64,000 nucleotides of DNA from Bacteroidota bacterium (GCA_025963725.1 JAOQAE010000007.1:248001-312000); one strand, 5' to 3'. Shown: positions 49,091 through 58,572, counted from the stretch's first letter. The notes: generated by a model not told the origin, from the sequence alone. Numbers and translations are program-made.

Positions 49091-51355
49091 CTATGGACGG
49101 ATCATCAGCACTGAAATATTTTCCCTTGCCTTCAGGCCTTCTTCCCTTTCCAGCTCCTTCCATCCTTCAAAGCTGAGGATCATCAGGCAGGGTTCGGTGA
49201 TCGTGTCAAGGTTCGCATCCTTCTTGCTTTTCAGCGAGATCATATTCGGCGAGAAGTTGCCGATCGCTGTGATCTCTTCCTTCAGCTCCGAATTGGAGTT
49301 GATCACATTGGTGTAATCAATGATCACGATATGGCAATCGCTGTTCTTCAGGATCTTCTTTGCGTAGAACAGCAGGAAAATATCGCTGATCGAGAACACG
49401 GGCATCAGGATGGTGTTTACATCGCTGAAATCATTGTCGATAAAGATCGCAACAGGAATATGGCTCTGCGTGATAAAATTCTTCACCCGCTCATCGATCA
49501 CGCTTTGCGGCTCGAGGAGGCTGTCCTTACCGGCAATGGTGTTGATCAGCCTTTCGGGGTTCAGGGCATTTGCAGTGATGCCGATGAGCTTGCCGAGAAA
49601 AGATCCCTGGAAAAGCGATTGCCCCGCTCCCACGATGAGCAGGCTAAACTCGCCGCTGTTGGCGGAGGACAGGATCTCCTCGCTTACATCATTCGATGCT
49701 TTGTACAAGGTCTGGATCTCCAGCCCGAGCTTGTTCGCTTCCGACTTCACAGGCCTGAAGCTTTCCTTTTCATATTCGGCAGCATCAAATTTATTGATGT
49801 CGGCGCTTGGCGTAACGTGCAATGCAGTGATCTCCGCATTTGAATTTCCCGACAGCAAGCCGGAGAGCTTCACCATCTTTTTTCCTGTCTGCGGATTTGC
49901 AAAGGAGATGAGGATCTTGAATTTCTGCCTCATGGATTTCGGCTTTCCATAAGGCGTTTCCTTTGAGAACCTGTTGATAAGGTCGAGCGCAGGGCCGGTC
50001 ATGAACGTGGTGATGAGCGCCATGAGCACCATCATCGCAAATACCTGCGGCGTGAGCACGCCGAGGTCGTAACCGATGTTCAGCACGATCAGCTCCATTA
50101 AGCCTCTTGTATTCATCAGCGCACCGATGGCAATGCTATCCTTCCAGCTCTGCCCTACAAAACGCGCGGCAAACATGCTTCCGCCGAACTTGCCTACTAC
50201 GGCAACCAGCACTACCAGCCCGCAGATCAGCCATGAATGTGAATCGTTCAGCAAGCCCACCTGTGTTCTTAACCCCGAGAAGGCGAAGAACAAAGGCAGC
50301 AATAAACCCAGCGCCACATATTCCACCTTTTCGATCAGGATCCTGCGGAAGCTGAACTTCGGCGGCATGATCACGCCTGCCATGAAAGCGCCGAACAATG
50401 CATGGATGCCAATCACTTCCGTAACATAGGAAGAGATGAGCAGCACGCCGAAAATAATTGCCACGATGTTGAGGCTTAACGTTTCCCTGCTTGAATACAC
50501 TTCGCCTAATTTGTTAAGGAAAGGCTTGATCAGCTTGAGCATCACCAGCAAATAAATAATGGCGAGCGCGATGGTGAACAATGCGCTCAGGGAGGAACCT
50601 GCCTTTACGATCGCAATAACGGCAGCCAGGATACACCAGGCGGTAATATCATCGGCGGCAGCGCAGGTGATCGCGATAGCGCCAAGCTTTGTTTTGGTCA
50701 TCCCGCGCTCCTGCATGATCCTTGCCAGCACCGGGAATGCGGTGATGCTTACTGCAATTCCCATAAACAGGCTGAAAGATAAAAAATTAATATTCGCCGG
50801 CGCGTATTCGGTATACAGGAAGTACGCGAGGCCCATCCCCAGCGCATACGGCACAATGATGCTTGCATGGCTGATCACGATGGCATCCTTCGCTTTTGTT
50901 TTCAGCACTTTGAGATCGAGCTCCATGCCGATCACGAACATGAACAGGATGAGGCCTACCTGGCTGAGGAACTGCAGGTTGGAAAGCGATGTTTTCGGAA
51001 AAAGGAAGGCGGTGTATTCCGGGAACCAGAAACCAAGGCTGGAAGGCCCGAGAAAGATCCCCGCCACCACTTCACCTATTACTGTAGGCTGCCCGATCTT
51101 GTTAAATAAAAACCCAAAGGTCCTTGCCGTGATAATAATGGTGATAATCTGCAGCAGCAGGATCGCCAGCGGGTGTGTCACATTGTGGTTGATGGTATCG
51201 CGGAAGATCTGGAGAATGCTTGTGCTGCCCGTACTCGGAAGCGCTGTTACCTTGCCTGCCTCCAAAGGTTTTCCCGATTGCACTACCCAGTACATCAGCG
51301 CAAGGAAGCCGCCGATCACGATCACGTAAAAGAAAATATTCTTATATTTTTTCAT
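49091..51355 (-). CDS. CPA2 family cation:proton antiporter with universal-stress-like tail
   Basis: 754 residues from ATG 51355 (the upstream in-frame part lacks features of the family). After one extra N-terminal membrane segment, about 12 segments form the Na+/H+ exchanger fold (about 60-460) with GEVVAGIFLGPSSLG, AITCAAADDITAWCIL and NTRGLMELIVLNIG. The cytoplasmic C-terminal half (about 490-750) resembles universal stress protein modules (ILISFANPQTGKKM, LLIVGAGQSLF). It probably exchanges K+ or Na+ for protons. It is convergent with the rlpA-like gene, directly abutting it. Confidence 0.88.
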   Translation of the reverse strand: MKKYKNIFFYVIVIGGFLALMYWVVQSGKPLEAGKVTALPSTGSTSILQIFRDTINHNVTHPLAILLLQIITIIITARTFGFLFNKIGQPTVIGEVVAGIFLGPSSLGFWFPEYTAFLFPKTSLSNLQFLSQVGLILFMFVIGMELDLKVLKTKAKDAIVISHASIIVPYALGMGLAYFLYTEYAPANINFLSFSLFMGIAVSITAFPVLARIMQERGMTKTKLGAIAITCAAADDITAWCILAAVIAIVKAGSSLSALFTIALAIIYLLVMLKLIKPFLNKLGEVYSSRETLSLNIVAIIFGVLLISSYVTEVIGIHALFGAFMAGVIMPPKFSFRRILIEKVEYVALGLLLPLFFAFSGLRTQVGLLNDSHSWLICGLVVLVAVVGKFGGSMFAARFVGQSWKDSIAIGALMNTRGLMELIVLNIGYDLGVLTPQVFAMMVLMALITTFMTGPALDLINRFSKETPYGKPKSMRQKFKILISFANPQTGKKMVKLSGLLSGNSNAEITALHVTPSADINKFDAAEYEKESFRPVKSEANKLGLEIQTLYKASNDVSEEILSSANSGEFSLLIVGAGQSLFQGSFLGKLIGITANALNPERLINTIAGKDSLLEPQSVIDERVKNFITQSHIPVAIFIDNDFSDVNTILMPVFSISDIFLLFYAKKILKNSDCHIVIIDYTNVINSNSELKEEITAIGNFSPNMISLKSKKDANLDTITEPCLMILSFEGWKELEREEGLKARENISVLMIRP

Positions 51356-51467
51356 TGCTTTTGATAGTTCTGTTGGAGATGGAATTCTGCGCACGAAAGT
51401 ATCATCGCAATTGAATTAAACCAACACTAAAAAAAAGGAATGTAATGAAAGGGAAAAAATATGCCCC

Positions 51468-52166
51468 TTAGCCGATCCAGTCGAGGAATTGTTTCCGGTA
51501 AGCTTCCCCAAGAAGGATATTTTGCTTTGGTGCATGCCTCAGCGTGAGCTCAGCTGCGGTATGCGCCTGGATGGACTTCCGGGAAACGATCTCAGCTTTG
51601 TTCACCTGCATGAACTGCTGTGCAGGCAATAGTGATAAGAGCTTATCGATGGTGATGTTTTTGAGGAGCAGCGGCCTGCCGTCGTTCAGGTAAGCCACCT
51701 TGTCGCGCTTGTCAACGCCGGAAGTGCCGATGCAGCTGATCTCATCAAAAACGATAATGGTCCTGCCCAGGCTGGTGTTCCAGCTGAAGTGCTCGCTTCC
51801 CGCCTCATTGCCCACCAGCTTCTGTGCTTTCAGCAATGCTTTTTCAAGGCGGTCTTTTGTAACAGGCTTCTTAATAAAATCGATCGCCTCGAGCTCGTAA
51901 GCATCCACAGCGAATTCGGGGTGTGCGGAAACGAAGATCACGTATTTATTTTTGAGCGCAGCAGCCACTTCGAGCCCCGACATTCCCGGCATGTTAATAT
52001 CGAGCAGGCATACATTGAAATCGATGTTGTCCGCTTCAGCGATCAGCTGCTGCGGTGAAACAAAACATTTCTGCACTTCCACGAAAGGGAACTGCTCACA
52101 CAGCATGCGCAGGTACGTAAGCCCGGGCAATTCATCATCCAGCAGAAGGCACCTTATTTTTGACAT
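51468..52166 (-). CDS. LytTR-type response regulator
   Basis: 232 residues. The receiver (1-120) has Asp10-Asp11 and phospho-acceptor Asp56 (CLLDINMPG). The C-terminal LytTR DNA-binding domain (about 135-232) holds FMQVNKAEIVSRKSIQAH. It overlaps the 3' end of the sensor kinase gene by 32 bp and forms an operon with it and with acs upstream. A role in acetate or pyruvate response is inferred only from this order. Confidence 0.9.
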   Translation of the reverse strand: MSKIRCLLLDDELPGLTYLRMLCEQFPFVEVQKCFVSPQQLIAEADNIDFNVCLLDINMPGMSGLEVAAALKNKYVIFVSAHPEFAVDAYELEAIDFIKKPVTKDRLEKALLKAQKLVGNEAGSEHFSWNTSLGRTIIVFDEISCIGTSGVDKRDKVAYLNDGRPLLLKNITIDKLLSLLPAQQFMQVNKAEIVSRKSIQAHTAAELTLRHAPKQNILLGEAYRKQFLDWIG

Positions 52167-52887
52167 CGCGCAGTTTTATTTTTAAGTGTGCAGTATATAC
52201 ATCATCCTCCGTTGTATAATTGATCCTGCAGGCGGGGCCATACAGCAATTCCAGCCGCTTCGCAATGTTATCCTTCCCGATGCCGCCTCTCGAGCCAAAC
52301 ACGGGCGTTTTGTTTACCTTGTTCGACACGCTCAGCTCAAACTCATCATCGCTCAGCTCAAACACAATGGAAATAAATGCATCGGGGCTTTGCAGGTCGG
52401 CATGCTTAAATGCATTCTCAATGAAATAAGCCGAGATCAACGGCGCAAGGATCGGCTCATTGTAAAAGGGGTTGGCTTCATTCACCCGCAGCCGGAACCG
52501 CAGGTCGAACAGCGGGCTCAGCTTGATCTTGTTCAGCTCGATGAAATTGCCGGCGAACTGTAATTCTTCCCTGATGGTGATGTAAGAAACATTGCTGTCG
52601 TATAAAATATAATCGAGCACACCGCCCAGCTTCTCAAGCGCCTGGTGTGTCCTGAAAGCATAGCCCTGTATGGAGTTCAGCGTGTTCTTGAACAGGTGCG
52701 GGTTTAAGTTGAAGCGCGAGTTCTCCAGCTCCAGCGAATGGATTCTGTTCAGGAATTCCTTGTTCTGCTTTTCAAGCAGCAGGTTGTTTTCCCGGATCTC
52801 TTTTTCATTTGCATAGAAACGATAGGCCAGCAGTCCGCAAAGACAAAGCCCAATACTCAATATGATACAAACAACAGGTAAAAGCAT
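52135..52887 (-). CDS. LytS-family sensor histidine kinase
   Basis: 250 residues from ATG 52887 (a start at 52905 is also possible). One membrane segment (about 1-22), a coiled coil, then the His_kinase domain with phospho-acceptor His64 in FNLNPHLFKNTLNS, and the ATPase part with NAFKH and GGIGKDNIAKRLELLYG. With its short membrane anchor and no sensor domain it may rely on a partner. The start overlaps or closely follows the acs stop, and its end overlaps the regulator gene. Confidence 0.87.
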   Translation of the reverse strand: MLLPVVCIILSIGLCLCGLLAYRFYANEKEIRENNLLLEKQNKEFLNRIHSLELENSRFNLNPHLFKNTLNSIQGYAFRTHQALEKLGGVLDYILYDSNVSYITIREELQFAGNFIELNKIKLSPLFDLRFRLRVNEANPFYNEPILAPLISAYFIENAFKHADLQSPDAFISIVFELSDDEFELSVSNKVNKTPVFGSRGGIGKDNIAKRLELLYGPACRINYTTEDDVYTAHLKIKLRDVKNKVPSAG

Positions 52888-52894
52888 TTCACAA

Positions 52895-55231
52895 TTATAA
52901 GGCACCGTTCTTAATATCCTCTACCACTCCCGGATCAAGCAATGTAGAGGTATCGCCCAAATTATTCATATCGCCTTCGGCAACTTTCCGCAGGATCCTC
53001 CGCATGATCTTTCCGCTGCGTGTTTTCGGCAGGCCGCTTACCACCTGGATCTTATCGGGCTTCGCAATTGGCCCGATCAGCTTTACCACCTCTGCAAGGA
53101 TCTCTTTTCGCAGCATCTCCACATCCTTGTTCTTATTGGTGGAGATCACATACGCATAAATGCCTTGTCCTTTTATATCATGCGGATATCCGACCACTGC
53201 CGACTCCACAATGTCAATATGCATGTTGATCGCGCTTTCCACTTCCGCTGTCCCGATGCGATGCCCGCTTACGTTCATCACATCATCGACACGGCCGGTG
53301 ATGCGGTAATAGCCGTCCTCATCGCGCTTGCATCCGTCCCCTGTAAAATACAACCCGGGATAAGTGGCAAAATAATTTTGCTTGCAGCGCTCGTGATCGC
53401 CATACGTGGTACGGATGATCGAAGGCCATGGAAATTTAATGCAGAGGTTTCCTTCCACTCCGTTTCCCGTGATCTCCTTTCCTTTGTCATCCACCAGTAA
53501 GGGCTGAATCCCGGGCAGCGGAAGTGTTGCGAAGCTTGGTTTTGTTTTGGTGATCCCCGCAAGTGGTGAAATTAAGATCCCGCCTGTTTCGGTCTGCCAC
53601 CAGGTATCCACGATCGGGCATTTTCCTTTACCGATATTTTCGTTGTACCAGTTCCATGCTTCTTCGTTGATAGGCTCGCCCACGCTTCCGAGCACCTTCA
53701 GCGAATCCAGCTTGTATGGCTTTACGAAATCCAGCCCTGCGGCTTCAAGCGCACGGATCGCGGTAGGCGCCGTGTAAAAGGTATTCACTTTATATTTATC
53801 GATCACCTGCCAGAAACGGCCTGCATCGGGGAATGTAGGCACACCTTCGAACAATACCGATGTGGCGCCCGCAAGAAGCGGCGCATATACAATGTAGGAA
53901 TGGCCGGTGATCCAGCCGATATCCGCCGTGCACCAATAGACCCCTCCCCGACCCTCCCCAGAGGGGAGGGAGGTGTTGCGATCAATTATCTTTGGCTTTC
54001 CATCTAATTTGGTTGTGATTTTTTTTATAACCGCGTCTATATCACCAATTACTTCTTCATTCCTAAATCTGATAACTTCGAAACCCTGCTCCTCAAGAAA
54101 TGTTGTTCTTAAGTCATCTTCCTCAATTTGATGATCGTGTATATCTCCGTCAACCTCGATTACCAGCATCTTATCAAGGCAAACGAAATCCACGATAAAT
54201 TGACCTATAATATGTTGCCTTCTAATGTGATATCCCGCATTATGTCTCCGAACCGATTGCCACAATGCATCTTCTGCACGCGTAGGATTTTGTCGCATGC
54301 GTTTAGCCTTTTCTTTCAATACCTTAAATATCATTGCATTTTTTGCAGTATGATATTGGGGAGCAGCTCCCTCCCCTCTGGGGAGGGTCAGGGAGGGGTA
54401 CTGGAAGACATTCTCGAAGCTGTAATGCATAAACACCATGTACCCGCCGCAGGTATGCACCACGCCTTTGGGCTTGCCGGTGGAGCCGGAAGTGTAAAGG
54501 ATGAACAGCATGTCCTCCGCATCCATTATTTCTGCCGGGCAATCCGCCGATGCTTTTTCCATCTCTTCCTTCCATAGCACATCTCTTCCATCGGCCATCT
54601 GAACGGCTGTGTTTGTTCGTGTTAGCACTATCACCTTTTTCACCGAAGGACAAACCTCCAGCGCTTCATCCACTACTGCCTTCATCGGGATCACCTTGGC
54701 AGCGCGGTATGCGCCATCGCTGGTGATCACTATATTGCAGCCGCAATCCTGGATGCGGCCTGATAACGCCGTGGCGGAAAAGCCGCCGAACACCACCGAA
54801 TGCACCGCGCCGATGCGCGCGCAGGCAAGCACCGCAATTGCCAGCTCAGGCACCATTGGCATATAGATGCAGATGCGGTCGCCTTTTTTTGCGCCGTTGC
54901 TTTTTAATACATTCGCGAATTTGCAAACCTCTTCATGCAATTGCTGGTAGGTGAGCTGTACGCCTTTTTCAGCCGGATCATTCGGTTCCCAGTGATATGC
55001 AACCTGGTCGCCGCGCTCCGCGAGATGCCTGTCGAGACAATTCTCTGTTATATTGAGCTGTCCGCCTTCGAACCATCTGATCTCCGGCTTTTCAAAATTC
55101 CATTGCAGCACGCTGTCCCATTTTTTCTTCCAGCTGAACTGCTCTGCCTGCTCAGCCCAGAATGCTTCGGGGTTTTCTACGCTTCTCTTGTATTCCCGCT
55201 CGTATTGCTCAAAGGAGGTGATTCTTGCCAT
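52895..55231 (-). CDS. acs: Acetyl-CoA synthetase carrying an in-frame DUF559 nuclease insertion
   Basis: 778 residues from ATG 55231; a -7 element only 2 bp ahead of the earlier ATG (55252) rules that one out. Without residues 279-430 the protein has about 626 residues and fits acetyl-CoA synthetase, which makes acetyl-CoA from acetate, ATP and CoA: YTSGSTGKPKG (246-256), YWCTADIGWITGHSY, DTWWQTETGG, and the C-terminal PKTRSGKIMRR whose Lys is acetylation-regulated. The insertion lies between NVFQY and VYWCTADIGW, where homologues have about four residues (E/K-P-G-D). It holds a complete DUF559 domain with Asp348, Glu359 and Asp361. No stop or frameshift occurs. Whether the enzyme still works is unknown. 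Confidence 0.9.
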   Translation of the reverse strand: MARITSFEQYEREYKRSVENPEAFWAEQAEQFSWKKKWDSVLQWNFEKPEIRWFEGGQLNITENCLDRHLAERGDQVAYHWEPNDPAEKGVQLTYQQLHEEVCKFANVLKSNGAKKGDRICIYMPMVPELAIAVLACARIGAVHSVVFGGFSATALSGRIQDCGCNIVITSDGAYRAAKVIPMKAVVDEALEVCPSVKKVIVLTRTNTAVQMADGRDVLWKEEMEKASADCPAEIMDAEDMLFILYTSGSTGKPKGVVHTCGGYMVFMHYSFENVFQYPSLTLPRGEGAAPQYHTAKNAMIFKVLKEKAKRMRQNPTRAEDALWQSVRRHNAGYHIRRQHIIGQFIVDFVCLDKMLVIEVDGDIHDHQIEEDDLRTTFLEEQGFEVIRFRNEEVIGDIDAVIKKITTKLDGKPKIIDRNTSLPSGEGRGGVYWCTADIGWITGHSYIVYAPLLAGATSVLFEGVPTFPDAGRFWQVIDKYKVNTFYTAPTAIRALEAAGLDFVKPYKLDSLKVLGSVGEPINEEAWNWYNENIGKGKCPIVDTWWQTETGGILISPLAGITKTKPSFATLPLPGIQPLLVDDKGKEITGNGVEGNLCIKFPWPSIIRTTYGDHERCKQNYFATYPGLYFTGDGCKRDEDGYYRITGRVDDVMNVSGHRIGTAEVESAINMHIDIVESAVVGYPHDIKGQGIYAYVISTNKNKDVEMLRKEILAEVVKLIGPIAKPDKIQVVSGLPKTRSGKIMRRILRKVAEGDMNNLGDTSTLLDPGVVEDIKNGAL
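53940..54399 (-). mobile_element. DUF559-bearing palindromic insertion inside acs
   Basis: A 460-bp element bounded by 33-bp inverted repeats (53940-53972 and 54367-54399) with one mismatch. Each repeat folds on itself through CCCTCCCC-AGA-GGGGAGGG. Read on the minus strand it is open throughout; the ends code for PSLTLPRGEG and SLPSGEGRGG and the centre for a DUF559 domain. The flanks show no clear target duplication, and about 12 bp of the ancestral acs sequence seem to be missing. Confidence 0.85.
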
Positions 55232-55253
55232 GGCTGTGATGTTGAATTGCATT

Positions 55254-55261
55254 CAAATTTA
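55254..55261 (-). promoter_or_regulatory. -7 element of acs
   Basis: On the minus strand TAAATTTG matches TAnnTTTG. It supports ATG 55231 as the start of acs and a single acs-lytS-lytR transcript. Confidence 0.6.
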
Positions 55262-55330
55262 TCGAAATTTTCACTACATTTATTAAATTAAACAGAACAG
55301 GCTTTCAAACGCATCCTTTACTCCAACATC

Positions 55331-56422
55331 ATGAAAAACTATTCAGGGCTTTTATTCGCTGTGTTCCTTGCGGTAATGATCACTTCGCCTTCCTGCAAAT
55401 GCAAAAAGGACAAGCCGGAAGAAAATGCGCCGACGGCAACCGACCCGGGAACGATCAACTCTTCCACCAACGTAATGGGATACGGCATCCTTAACCGCCT
55501 GCCGGCTATCTGGAACGGCCCTGTTGCCTCTTCCACCATGCTGGGAAGCTATCCCGAATGGATCGTGGATCTCCGTCCTGTTTCAGCGGCGCAGGTATGT
55601 GCAAAGAATGAGCTGGACTCGCTGAACAATATCCTGATGAGCTTTTTCATCGTGAAGCATAACAATGCATACAAGATGGCATTCCGCAACGGCGGCGGCT
55701 TTGCAGGCTCCAACCGGATCGCGTATGCGGTGATCGACAGTGTTTCGGAAACCAGCAATAATTATTTCTACCGCTTCTCCGATTTCCGCGCAGGCAAGAA
55801 CCGGGTGTATACCAATGTGCTCTTCAAGGACGACAGCCTCATCGTTCACGTGTACACCAATGTGTACAACACGCAGGCGACAACTACCAGCCACATGCTC
55901 TGGAGGGCAAAACGCCAGGATGCTACTTCCGCATCGAATGCCATTGCGCATTTCTCCTTTCCGCAGAAGCAGATGGTGAAAGATTTTTCAACGACCTTTG
56001 ATTCAAAGCCGGAAGCGATCTATTATGACTCCGACCTTGCCAATGATCCTTACAATGCCGCTGCACAGCCGTACCTTGGAAAAACCATTGTGAACATCAG
56101 CTATAACGCAACGCATACTCCCGACCCTTCCAAAAAAGCATTCCTGATGATCACCACGCAGCCATTGTTCAGCGGCTTCACGTACATTCCCGCCAACCTG
56201 AAATACCGCTCGCGCTATGTGTTTCTTTCGGCGGATGATACGCAGTTCACGTTCGACTACATGCATCCGGGAACGTATTATATCTATTCGCTGTACGATA
56301 CCAATGGCGACGGAACGTTCTCTTCCGGCGACTGGATCGCGTCGAACCTGACGAACACATTTACGCTGGCCGATCATGGCACGCAGACGGTGAATACGAT
56401 GATCGATTTTACAATCCCTTAA
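55331..56422 (+). CDS. Putative lipoprotein with calcium-loop-like motif
   Basis: 363 residues with a lipoprotein signal peptide (SPSC, Cys22) followed by a second Cys and a Lys-rich linker. The mature part is beta-rich. Near the C-terminus, YDTNGDGTFSSGDW has the spacing of an EF-hand-like or dockerin-like calcium loop, inside a segment similar to Ig-like domains (HPGTYYIYSLYDTNGDG). I do not recognise a family. It stands alone, divergent from acs. Confidence 0.7.
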   Translation: MKNYSGLLFAVFLAVMITSPSCKCKKDKPEENAPTATDPGTINSSTNVMGYGILNRLPAIWNGPVASSTMLGSYPEWIVDLRPVSAAQVCAKNELDSLNNILMSFFIVKHNNAYKMAFRNGGGFAGSNRIAYAVIDSVSETSNNYFYRFSDFRAGKNRVYTNVLFKDDSLIVHVYTNVYNTQATTTSHMLWRAKRQDATSASNAIAHFSFPQKQMVKDFSTTFDSKPEAIYYDSDLANDPYNAAAQPYLGKTIVNISYNATHTPDPSKKAFLMITTQPLFSGFTYIPANLKYRSRYVFLSADDTQFTFDYMHPGTYYIYSLYDTNGDGTFSSGDWIASNLTNTFTLADHGTQTVNTMIDFTIP

Positions 56423-56436
56423 AATAAGTTTATACG

Positions 56437-57171
56437 ATGCTCGTATTCGGTATACTCCTCCTTCTTGTTGTTGCAATAAGAGTTATAATGCTTATTTACA
56501 GGCTACGCAAAGCCAAAAGCTCTTCTCCGCGTCAGAAAGTTTTTTCAGCAGCTGAACAAACCACTCCGGATCTGCCACAGGGCTTCGGCTATAAATGCAC
56601 CTGGATAGCGGTCAAAGCAAACGACCCGCAGAAGGTTGCGGAATGCTTAAAGCTCAGGAATATTTCGGCGTGCAACTGGGCAGCCGGGATCAGCAAAGCG
56701 TACGATGATTCGGTTTTTATTTCACCTCCTCTTGGCGGGTGGATCATTGCAGCGGGCGTAAATCTTCCGGCTCCCGAAAGCACGAACGACATCCATGAAG
56801 TTAAAAAAATGCTGGCTGCACTCAGCTTGGTATTCGGTGAAGCACAGCTGTTCAGCACACACAGGGTGGTGGAATATCATTGCTGGATAAAAGCGGCCGC
56901 AGGTGCAGTAACACGCATATATGCCTTTTCGGGTGAAGCGGGAGAGAACATTGCTATTGAAGGAAGACCGACACGTATTGAAAATCAATACCAGCTTGTT
57001 AATACATTTTCTGAGGAATCAGACCAGGATAATTATTTTGACCGCGATGACCTTACATGGCCTGATGAAGAGCTGGTCATGAAAATCGCTGCAGACTGGA
57101 GCATCGACCCGACCAAGCTGGACGAGCTTAAAGACATGCAGCCCACGCTTGGCTTGGTGGGGCAGCTTTAA
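56437..57171 (+). CDS. Membrane-anchored protein of unknown function
   Basis: 244 residues. One N-terminal membrane segment (1-22, LLLLVVAIRVIMLIYRL) anchors a soluble alpha/beta part. Recognisable stretches are KCTWIAVKANDPQKVAECL and the RPTRIENQY segment, none of which point to a named domain. It may be co-transcribed with the lipoprotein 14 bp upstream. Its last 4 bases overlap proC, which is convergent. Confidence 0.65.
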   Translation: MLVFGILLLLVVAIRVIMLIYRLRKAKSSSPRQKVFSAAEQTTPDLPQGFGYKCTWIAVKANDPQKVAECLKLRNISACNWAAGISKAYDDSVFISPPLGGWIIAAGVNLPAPESTNDIHEVKKMLAALSLVFGEAQLFSTHRVVEYHCWIKAAAGAVTRIYAFSGEAGENIAIEGRPTRIENQYQLVNTFSEESDQDNYFDRDDLTWPDEELVMKIAADWSIDPTKLDELKDMQPTLGLVGQL

Positions 57172-57974
57172 ACAAAGGATGACAGCTCCCTCGCCCGGTC
57201 CCTCGCCTTTACAATTCCTTTCTGCAAGCCTTCGCCAACGCCATCACTTTCAAATGTTGAAAGCGCCGCTTCGGTAGTACCGCCTTTTGATGCGACCGCT
57301 TTGATCAATTCATCAAGGGATTTGTCGGCGGTGTTCAGCAGGTGAAAGGAGCCGAGCATGGTTTGCTTCACGAGCATAGAAGAAGTTGCTTCATCAAAGC
57401 CCATTTGCTTCCCGGCTTCCACCATCTGCTTTACGATGTAAAAGAAATAGGCAGGGCCGCTGCCGCTCAGGGCAGTCACAGCATCCAGCAGGTCTTCATT
57501 CTCAAAGAAAACCGTACGGCCGGTTGTTCCGAGTAAGTTCTCTGCCTTCCTCAATTGCTCCATGCTGAGCGATCTCCCCGCCGTAAAAGCGGTCATTCCC
57601 ATTCCCAGCTCGGCCGGTGAATTCGGCATGGCACGGATAATATTCTTTTGCTGTAATACATCCTCTATCCGCGCGATCTTCATTCCCGCCATAATGGAGA
57701 TAATGACATTGCCAGGGCTCAGCACCTGCCTCAGCTCTCTGCCAAGCTCATTGAAATCCTGCGGCTTCACGGCTAAAATAATAATATCGCTTTGGGAGAT
57801 GCGCGCATCATTCACCACACAAACCTGCCCGATATTGAGCTTCAGCAGCTCCTGTTTTCTCGCCTCATTCTTTTCCGCGAGCAGCAGGTTCTCCTTTGAA
57901 ACAATGTTATATTTTAAAAATGCGCGGGCATAAATGAGGCCCATGTTGCCGCAGCCGATGATCGTTATTTTCAT
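57168..57974 (-). CDS. proC: Pyrroline-5-carboxylate reductase
   Basis: 268 residues. The Rossmann motif GCGNMG is at residues 6-11, followed by LAVKPQDF and SIMAGMKI. The C-terminal dimer domain has the family signature: ALSGSGPAYFFYIVKQMVEAG and VASKGGTTEAAL. It catalyses the last step of proline synthesis with NAD(P)H. Length and motifs are standard. Confidence 0.95.
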   Translation of the reverse strand: MKITIIGCGNMGLIYARAFLKYNIVSKENLLLAEKNEARKQELLKLNIGQVCVVNDARISQSDIIILAVKPQDFNELGRELRQVLSPGNVIISIMAGMKIARIEDVLQQKNIIRAMPNSPAELGMGMTAFTAGRSLSMEQLRKAENLLGTTGRTVFFENEDLLDAVTALSGSGPAYFFYIVKQMVEAGKQMGFDEATSSMLVKQTMLGSFHLLNTADKSLDELIKAVASKGGTTEAALSTFESDGVGEGLQKGIVKARDRARELSSFV

Positions 57975-58067
57975 AAGATGAGTTTATGGAGCAAAATTAG
58001 GACAAAATAACATGAATTGTTTTTAATTGGTGATCTTTGTGAAAGGCTGATCCATCCGCTGAACACA

Positions 58068-58511
58068 ATGAAAAGGGCTTTTAAAATTTTTCTCTTCGGT
58101 TTTTCCGGTATTGCATTTATTGCTTTCCTTTGCTACGACAGGGAACTTGACCCTTCATTGATCAATGATATAGGAAACAAAATAACCATTGATACAGCTG
58201 CGTTAAACAGCCGCTATAATGACACTATTCTCGTTACATTCCTGACAAGCCAGGAGTGCGGAAATGATCCGAATGTATACTACTATCAAGACAGCTGGAA
58301 AGAGAAAATAAAGCAACAGCTTTCCGCCTCAGGGTATAAAACAATATTGTTCAACAACGGGGACATCGGCAATCCCGATAATATCACTACGGTGTTGATC
58401 AGGTGCTACCTGCTCAGCAATGATGTTTTCTCCACTGAGGTAAACGTGCATTGCTCTTATATTCATTCAGGCGAAAATATACAGGAAGAAGATCTCGTAA
58501 TCCGGCTTTAA
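58068..58511 (+). CDS. Small membrane-anchored protein, unknown function
   Basis: 147 residues from ATG 58068, the start that gives a clean N-terminal membrane segment or signal (about 5-24, ending near CYDRELDP). The rest is soluble alpha/beta. I recognise no family. It is followed by a strong bidirectional terminator. Confidence 0.6.
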   Translation: MKRAFKIFLFGFSGIAFIAFLCYDRELDPSLINDIGNKITIDTAALNSRYNDTILVTFLTSQECGNDPNVYYYQDSWKEKIKQQLSASGYKTILFNNGDIGNPDNITTVLIRCYLLSNDVFSTEVNVHCSYIHSGENIQEEDLVIRL

Positions 58512-58531
58512 AGAAGGCCACAGCACGAACC

Positions 58532-58572
58532 AAAAAAAATGCCTTCCCGAACGAGAAGGCATTTTTTTTTAA
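58532..58572. terminator. Bidirectional terminator between convergent genes
   Basis: GCCTTC (58541-58546) pairs with GAAGGC (58555-58560); the stem is extended by an A-run on the left and a T-run on the right. It can therefore end transcripts from both the membrane-anchored gene on the plus strand and susD on the minus strand. Confidence 0.85.

Noticed and set aside
53940-54399. Insert in acs considered as an intein
   Set aside because: There is no Cys, Ser or Thr at the first position, no C-terminal His-Asn pair and no Hint-domain motifs; the nuclease is of the DUF559 type, and the ends are palindromic DNA.
52895-55231. acs considered as a pseudogene
   Set aside because: All catalytic motifs are present and the frame is unbroken across the insertion; loss of function cannot be claimed from sequence alone.
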